Shown piece by piece: positions 5,587-8,837 of a stretch of DNA of 8,837 nucleotides. The translations under genes and the position numbers were made by a program. The stretch's first letter is position 1. Every line of letters begins with the position of its first letter. Origin of the DNA: an uncultured Alphaproteobacteria bacterium (GTDB lineage: Bacteria > Pseudomonadota > Alphaproteobacteria > RF32 > CAG-239). The DNA lies in the NCBI GenBank assembly GCA_944391355.1, contig CALXTG010000101.1, positions 1 through 8,837 on the forward strand. Reading direction: 5' to 3'. The notes under the pieces are model-generated. The model saw only the letters and a list, made by a program, of their open reading frames with translations, made no database searches and was not told where the DNA came from.

Positions 5587-6062
5587 TGGCTGAAAAAATT
5601 GAATCTTTAAAAGACATTAAAGTTGCAGCTCAGTCGGAAACCGCTGCTGCGCCCCGTAAAGCCAACAAAGACAAATTGGGTCGTTCTTATGCTACCGGCA
5701 AAAGAAAAGACGCCGTTGCCCGCGTATGGATTAAACCCGGTAAAGGCAATATTACGATTAATGACAAATCTTTGGATCAGTATTTTGCTCGTCCGGTTCT
5801 GAAAATGATTATCAACCAGCCTTTTGAAGTTGCTAATCGTGAGAATGAATTTGATGTTGTCTGCACCGTAAAGGGCGGCGGATTATCCGGTCAGGCCGGC
5901 GCTATTAAACATGGTATCGCCAAGGCTCTGAATGAATATGAACCCGAACTGAGAACCGTTCTGAAAAAGGCCGGTTTCCTGACCCGCGATGCTCGTACCG
6001 TTGAACGTAAGAAGTTCGGCCGCGCCAAAGCCCGCCGCAGCTTCCAGTTCTCAAAGCGTTAA
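5586..6062 (+). CDS. rpsI: 30S ribosomal protein S9
   Basis: A 158-residue protein of the small ribosomal subunit. Residues from about 33 carry the S9 core: SYATGKRKDAVARVW, then GGGLSGQAGAIKHGIAKAL, then LTRDARTVERKKFGRAKARR, ending FQFSKR. The basic C-terminal Lys-Arg reaches the P-site tRNA in known ribosomes. The first 32 or so residues are an Ala/Lys/Glu-rich extension, as often found in alphaproteobacterial S9. AAGGAG at 5571-5576, inside the end of rplM, lies 9 bases before the ATG. The start overlaps the rplM stop by one base, consistent with translational coupling. Confidence 0.98.
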   Translation: MAEKIESLKDIKVAAQSETAAAPRKANKDKLGRSYATGKRKDAVARVWIKPGKGNITINDKSLDQYFARPVLKMIINQPFEVANRENEFDVVCTVKGGGLSGQAGAIKHGIAKALNEYEPELRTVLKKAGFLTRDARTVERKKFGRAKARRSFQFSKR

Positions 6063-6087
6063 TCTTGTCGATTACGATACGGAATCA

Positions 6088-6119
6088 AAAAAAGAGGGAG
6101 TTTTTACTTCCTCTTTTTT
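6088..6119 (+). terminator. Rho-independent terminator after rpsI
   Basis: AAAAAAGAGGGAGT (6088-6101) pairs with ACTTCCTCTTTTTT (6106-6119) in a 14-bp stem with one G-T wobble and a TTTT loop. The 3' arm itself supplies the T-run. It lies 26 bases after the rpsI stop codon. The A-run on the 5' side means it could also act weakly on the opposite strand. Confidence 0.9.
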
Positions 6120-6340
6120 ATTTTATTTATAGATTGTCTCCGTTTTCGCAGGCTTATCATAAAAGTGGCCGCTAAGCTATTCTGTATATAAATTCGATAT
6201 AAAGCTTATTCCATAATTTATTATGTAGTATAATTTTATTTATCCGTTCTATTAGATATAATTTTTCTCAATGTATAACAGAGTGGGTAATCTTCTTTTC
6301 TCAATGTATAATATATTCTCCTTCTAAGAGGATGAAGATA
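6120..6340. other. AT-rich intergenic region before the XRE regulator
   Basis: Very AT-rich, with no credible reading frame on either strand. It contains several -10-like boxes: TATAAT at 6229-6234 and 6257-6262, TATAAC at 6274-6279, and TATAAT at 6307-6312. None has a good -35 at standard spacing. The promoter of the XRE gene must lie here; the last box would give a leader of about 20 bases. Confidence 0.5.
6263..6311 (+). repeat. Pair of 16-bp direct repeats upstream of the XRE gene
   Basis: TTTTCTCAATGTATAA occurs identically at 6263-6278 and 6296-6311, with starts 33 bases apart, close to three helical turns. Both copies end in a -10-like TATAA. The second copy lies 15 bases before the XRE ribosome site. 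They may be operator sites for the regulator or tandem promoter elements. Confidence 0.65.
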
Positions 6341-6754
6341 ATGGGATTGCCGCATAAAAACTTGTTCAAAATCGGTTATAAAATTAAGGCTTACCGCCTT
6401 GCCAATAAGCTGACTCAGGAACAGCTTGCCGATATGATGAATTGTAATTTCAAAACCATCGGTAATCTGGAAAATGACCGAACCATGCCGGATTTAAAAC
6501 AGGTGATTAATCTGTGCGATATTCTTGGCATTACCATGGACGAGCTTTTTGTCGATGCCTTCACCAAAACGGCCGAACCCTTGGTGGCTGAGCCTGAGGA
6601 TACTTATCCGCCCCTGGTAAAACGCCAAGTTACAGCCGATTCTATCAATAAACTTCATAAAATCGAACTTTTGAGTCAGAAAATAAAAAAACTCTCCGAA
6701 AAGGAGCTTAATATTGCTGACACTCTGATCGATTCTTTGCTGAAATATAGATAA
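6341..6754 (+). CDS. XRE-family (Cro/CI-type) helix-turn-helix regulator
   Basis: A 137-residue probable DNA-binding protein. Residues about 11-66 form the five-helix XRE domain: IGYKIKAYRLANKLTQEQLA, then NFKTIGNLENDRTMPDLKQV, and the closing LCDILGITMDELF. Residues about 76-97 form an acidic, Pro-rich linker, and 98-137 form a charged helical tail that may dimerise. No ligand or protease domain is visible. ATG 6341 is chosen over ATG 6332 because AAGAGG (6326-6331) is 9 bases from the former and touches the latter. It is preceded by a pair of 16-bp repeats and followed by a surface-protein gene whose upstream region carries a related motif. Control of itself and that neighbour is therefore likely but inferred. 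Confidence 0.88.
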   Translation: MGLPHKNLFKIGYKIKAYRLANKLTQEQLADMMNCNFKTIGNLENDRTMPDLKQVINLCDILGITMDELFVDAFTKTAEPLVAEPEDTYPPLVKRQVTADSINKLHKIELLSQKIKKLSEKELNIADTLIDSLLKYR

Positions 6755-6808
6755 TTCCTTAGCACAACTTGACAAAAATACCCAACTTATTATCCGCGTA
6801 AGACGTTT

Positions 6809-6838
6809 GTTCACCAAGCTTTTCAACTTGGTTTGAAC
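6809..6838 (+). terminator. Stem-loop downstream of the XRE gene, possible weak terminator
   Basis: GTTC-ACCAAG (6809-6818) pairs with CTTGGT-TT-GAAC (6827-6838) in a 10-bp helix interrupted by a 2-base bulge (6833-6834), with an 8-base loop. No real T-tract follows, so intrinsic termination would be weak. It could alternatively be a protein-binding site or an RNA processing site. Confidence 0.35.
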
Positions 6839-6856
6839 CTCTCGTTTTAGATTTTG

Positions 6857-6898
6857 ATGTATAATCTATTGCTAATTTAAAACAATCATGTATAATCT
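6857..6898 (+). repeat. Pair of 11-bp direct repeats upstream of the surface-protein gene
   Basis: ATGTATAATCT occurs at 6857-6867 and 6888-6898, starts 31 bases apart, again about three helical turns. The ATGTATAA core is the same as in the repeats upstream of the XRE gene. The first copy also forms a short inverted repeat with AGATT at 6849-6853. Confidence 0.6.
6869..6896 (+). promoter_or_regulatory. Predicted promoter of the surface-protein gene
   Basis: TTGCTA at 6869-6874 and a consensus TATAAT at 6891-6896 are 16 bases apart. The -10 lies within the second ATGTATAATCT repeat. Transcription would start near 6903, leaving a leader of about 79 bases. Confidence 0.55.
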
Positions 6899-6901
6899 GT
6901 T

Positions 6902-6925
6902 TACTTTTAACGTCGTTTAAAAGTA
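6902..6925 (+). promoter_or_regulatory. Stem-loop at the predicted 5' end of the surface-protein mRNA
   Basis: TACTTTTAA (6902-6910) pairs perfectly with TTAAAAGTA (6917-6925) in a 9-bp stem with the loop CGTCGT. It falls at the very start of the predicted transcript, a position where stem-loops often protect mRNA. Five T at 6930-6934 follow after GAAA, so weak attenuation is possible. As DNA it could also be an operator just after the start site. Confidence 0.5.
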
Positions 6926-6981
6926 GAAATTTTTATACTGAAGATAGCAAATTTATGTAAAAATCTAAGGAGAAGTATCTG

Positions 6982-8837
6982 ATGAAGAAAGCTTTGTTAG
7001 CCAGCGTTTCGATTGCCGTGCTGCTTTCCGCCGCCGATGTTTTGGCAAAAGAGTATACCGGAACGGAAAGCCATACAGGTTCTGCGGATAATCATTTGTG
7101 GATTGAAGCGGATTCTAAAATTAATAATGCTGATTTTGATGTCAAAATGAGCGGATCTGGCGTTACCGACGCCTCTCGTGTCGTTATCGGTCAATATGAC
7201 ACTGATAATACACTGACATTTTTAGGTAAAAATACCGTCAGTGAAATGCTGACCTTTGAACCTAATACCGGTAAAACGACCATTATCTCTGAAGGAGACA
7301 CCCCGGCCTCTCTGACTGTTAAGGGATATATGACCTTCAGTAAAGACACGGATTATGATTTGTCCGCTGTGGATGTCAATATTGAAAAAGGTCCTGAAGC
7401 CTCCTCATTGACCAAAGGCGAGGGTGAGCTGGTTATTGATAACGGCACTCTGAAAGTCGGTAATCTGAATTTTGCCGATGGTACCGGAATCTTCCTCTAT
7501 AAGAATGCTGGTGTTGAAGACAATGAATCCTCATCACTGACCATTGCCGGCAGCAAAACCCTGACTTTGGCCGGTAACAATTATATTAAAGGCAATGAAG
7601 GTAAAAAAAAGTTAAATATTAACGGCGAAGCCGGCAGCAAAATTGTCAGCAATGGTAATGTAAATTTTGAAAAAGATACTTCAATTGACGGTGCCGACGT
7701 TGAAATTAATGCCGGGCGTTATCAGATCAACGATAACACCTTAACCCTTAACCATAACAATGTGACGCTGACCGGTTCAACCGACGGTAACTGGCACGGA
7801 ATTATCGGTGGTAACGGTTTGGATCAAGGCACGGTTGTTTTCGAAGAAGGTGTAAAAACTGTTACTCTCAGCAAAGGCGCTGCCGTATCTGCCAAAAATG
7901 TTGATTTAAATGGCGGTACCTATAATGTCAGCGGCGCAATGTCCGTATTTAATCCTGACAACGACGATGAACCTTGGCGTGCCGGAAGCATGATTGCCGC
8001 AGGCGAAAATCTGACTGTCGGCGAGAACGCTACCGTAACGCTAGGCGAAGGCGGACAGCTGGTTGTTGATGACAACGGCACGATGGATATTAACGGCACC
8101 GTCAATCTGGACGGCGGTTTTATCCGCGGTTCTTCTTTGGAAAATGGTAACAATCCGTCGACAGTTAACATTGCCGGTGTTGTAAATGCCTATTCCGGTG
8201 AGATCGCTTCTCGCCAAACCGAAGTAAACGAAGGCGGCGTTATCAATGTTAACGGTACGCTCGATCTGCTTGCCGACAAACGCGTTGAAATGAGTGATAA
8301 GAAAGGCAATTTGAACGTTAATGCCGGTGGTAAACTGGTTAATAACGGTACGGTTAATGTCGGTGAAGAAATGGTTGTTACCATTCACGGCGCTGCTCAA
8401 GCTGATGGTGAAGAGGTTCAGAAAGCCGGCGGTTCTTACGTTGCCGACAACAGCACTTTCAACGGCGACTTGACGTTGGCATCAAAATTCACCGAAGGAG
8501 ATACCGCTCTTACCGCTGCCGCTAAAGCCGAATTCACCGGCAATAATACCATTACTGGTAATTTAGACAACTACGGTGTCGTAACTGTAAAAGACGGCGC
8601 TTCGTTAACTGTCGGCGGAGATTTTTCCAATACCGGATATGTTGATGTTTACGGCCAGGTTAACTCGGAAATTAATAGCGGTAATGTTGCGGTTAAGAGC
8701 AATAATGCCAAAATCAAAGCGCTGACCGGTGCCGAAGAGTTGGCTATTGATGCTTCGACGGCCGTTTCCGGTTTGTTGGCTGAGGCGTCTGATGTAAATC
8801 AGGTTTATGTAAGCGCCGGCAATACTTTTGATCTTGA
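6982..8837 (+). CDS. Large secreted repetitive surface protein, autotransporter-passenger-like (3' end outside window)
   Basis: The frame is open from ATG 6982 to the window end: 618 codons with no stop. AAGGAG at 6967-6972, 9 bases before the ATG, is a strong ribosome site. Residues 1-22 form a signal peptide (MKKALLASVSIAVLLSAADVLA). The rest is rich in Gly, Asn, Asp, Thr and Val and repeats short strand-turn units of the type VNVNGTLDL or LNVNAGGKLVNNGTVNVGE, as expected for a right-handed beta-helix. There is no Cys in the visible part, typical of passengers that must cross the outer membrane unfolded. This fits a type V autotransporter adhesin or similar surface protein, but the defining C-terminal beta-barrel would lie beyond 8837 and is not seen. 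The receptor is unknown. The upstream XRE regulator and shared motifs suggest controlled expression. Confidence 0.85.
   Translation, partial: MKKALLASVSIAVLLSAADVLAKEYTGTESHTGSADNHLWIEADSKINNADFDVKMSGSGVTDASRVVIGQYDTDNTLTFLGKNTVSEMLTFEPNTGKTTIISEGDTPASLTVKGYMTFSKDTDYDLSAVDVNIEKGPEASSLTKGEGELVIDNGTLKVGNLNFADGTGIFLYKNAGVEDNESSSLTIAGSKTLTLAGNNYIKGNEGKKKLNINGEAGSKIVSNGNVNFEKDTSIDGADVEINAGRYQINDNTLTLNHNNVTLTGSTDGNWHGIIGGNGLDQGTVVFEEGVKTVTLSKGAAVSAKNVDLNGGTYNVSGAMSVFNPDNDDEPWRAGSMIAAGENLTVGENATVTLGEGGQLVVDDNGTMDINGTVNLDGGFIRGSSLENGNNPSTVNIAGVVNAYSGEIASRQTEVNEGGVINVNGTLDLLADKRVEMSDKKGNLNVNAGGKLVNNGTVNVGEEMVVTIHGAAQADGEEVQKAGGSYVADNSTFNGDLTLASKFTEGDTALTAAAKAEFTGNNTITGNLDNYGVVTVKDGASLTVGGDFSNTGYVDVYGQVNSEINSGNVAVKSNNAKIKALTGAEELAIDASTAVSGLLAEASDVNQVYVSAGNTFDL

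Noticed and set aside
6769..6774. Consensus TTGACA after the XRE gene as a promoter -35
   Set aside because: No acceptable -10 lies 15-19 bases downstream. The surface-protein gene has a better promoter at 6869-6896.
7920..8400. Overlapping minus-strand frames (83, 119 and 64 codons) opposite the surface-protein gene
   Set aside because: They arise from the repetitive Gly/Asn/Thr codons of the plus-strand gene. The plus frame is open across the whole region with a signal peptide and a strong ribosome site.
7600..8837. DNA-level tandem repeats or a CRISPR-like array in the surface-protein gene
   Set aside because: The repetition is at the level of short protein motifs. No identical DNA units with regular spacing were found.

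Overview
The window looks like core chromosome of an alphaproteobacterium, probably a low-to-moderate GC, host-associated relative of the Rhodospirillales. The main evidence is a DUF1013/TrcR-type regulator, a family found essentially in Alphaproteobacteria; a ribosomal protein L31 of the cysteine-free alphaproteobacterial form; alphaproteobacterial-style L13 and S9; and the order inositol monophosphatase-like gene, OmpA-like gene, rpmE, cyclase-like gene. Genes are mid-GC and intergenic stretches are very AT-rich. The species cannot be named from sequence alone.

Left part (1-3206). The 3' end of an inositol-monophosphatase-family gene is followed after 18 bases by a secreted, Pro/Ala/Lys-rich protein with an OmpA-like domain. 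rpmE comes next with its own promoter and a strong intrinsic terminator. An extended -10 box lies inside the loop of that terminator, just before a membrane protein whose C-terminus resembles a degenerate class III nucleotidyl cyclase domain.

Middle part (3207-6120). A well-formed promoter drives an uncharacterised soluble protein with a PPC-like beta-domain split by a charged helix. Then comes the DUF1013/TrcR regulator with an unusual lysine/alanine-rich, histone-H1-like tail and a structured leader that may encode a 21-residue peptide. A very strong terminator ends this gene. The rplM-rpsI ribosomal operon follows, with a consensus promoter, an upstream 14-bp palindrome containing an extended -10, a 1-nt gene overlap and its own terminator.

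Right part (6120-8837). This part has a more accessory character. A small XRE-family regulator is followed by a large, cysteine-free, repetitive surface protein with a signal peptide. It resembles the beta-helical passenger of an autotransporter and runs off the end of the window. Four copies of an ATGTATAA motif, as two direct-repeat pairs, lie upstream of these two genes, so they may be co-regulated. An RNA stem-loop sits exactly where the surface-protein mRNA should begin.

No RNA genes, insertion sequences or CRISPR arrays were seen. Nothing here clearly amounts to a new defence or biosynthetic system. The most interesting items are the regulator/surface-protein pair with its repeats, the degenerate cyclase-like membrane protein, the monophosphatase-like protein lacking a metal ligand, and the tailed TrcR.
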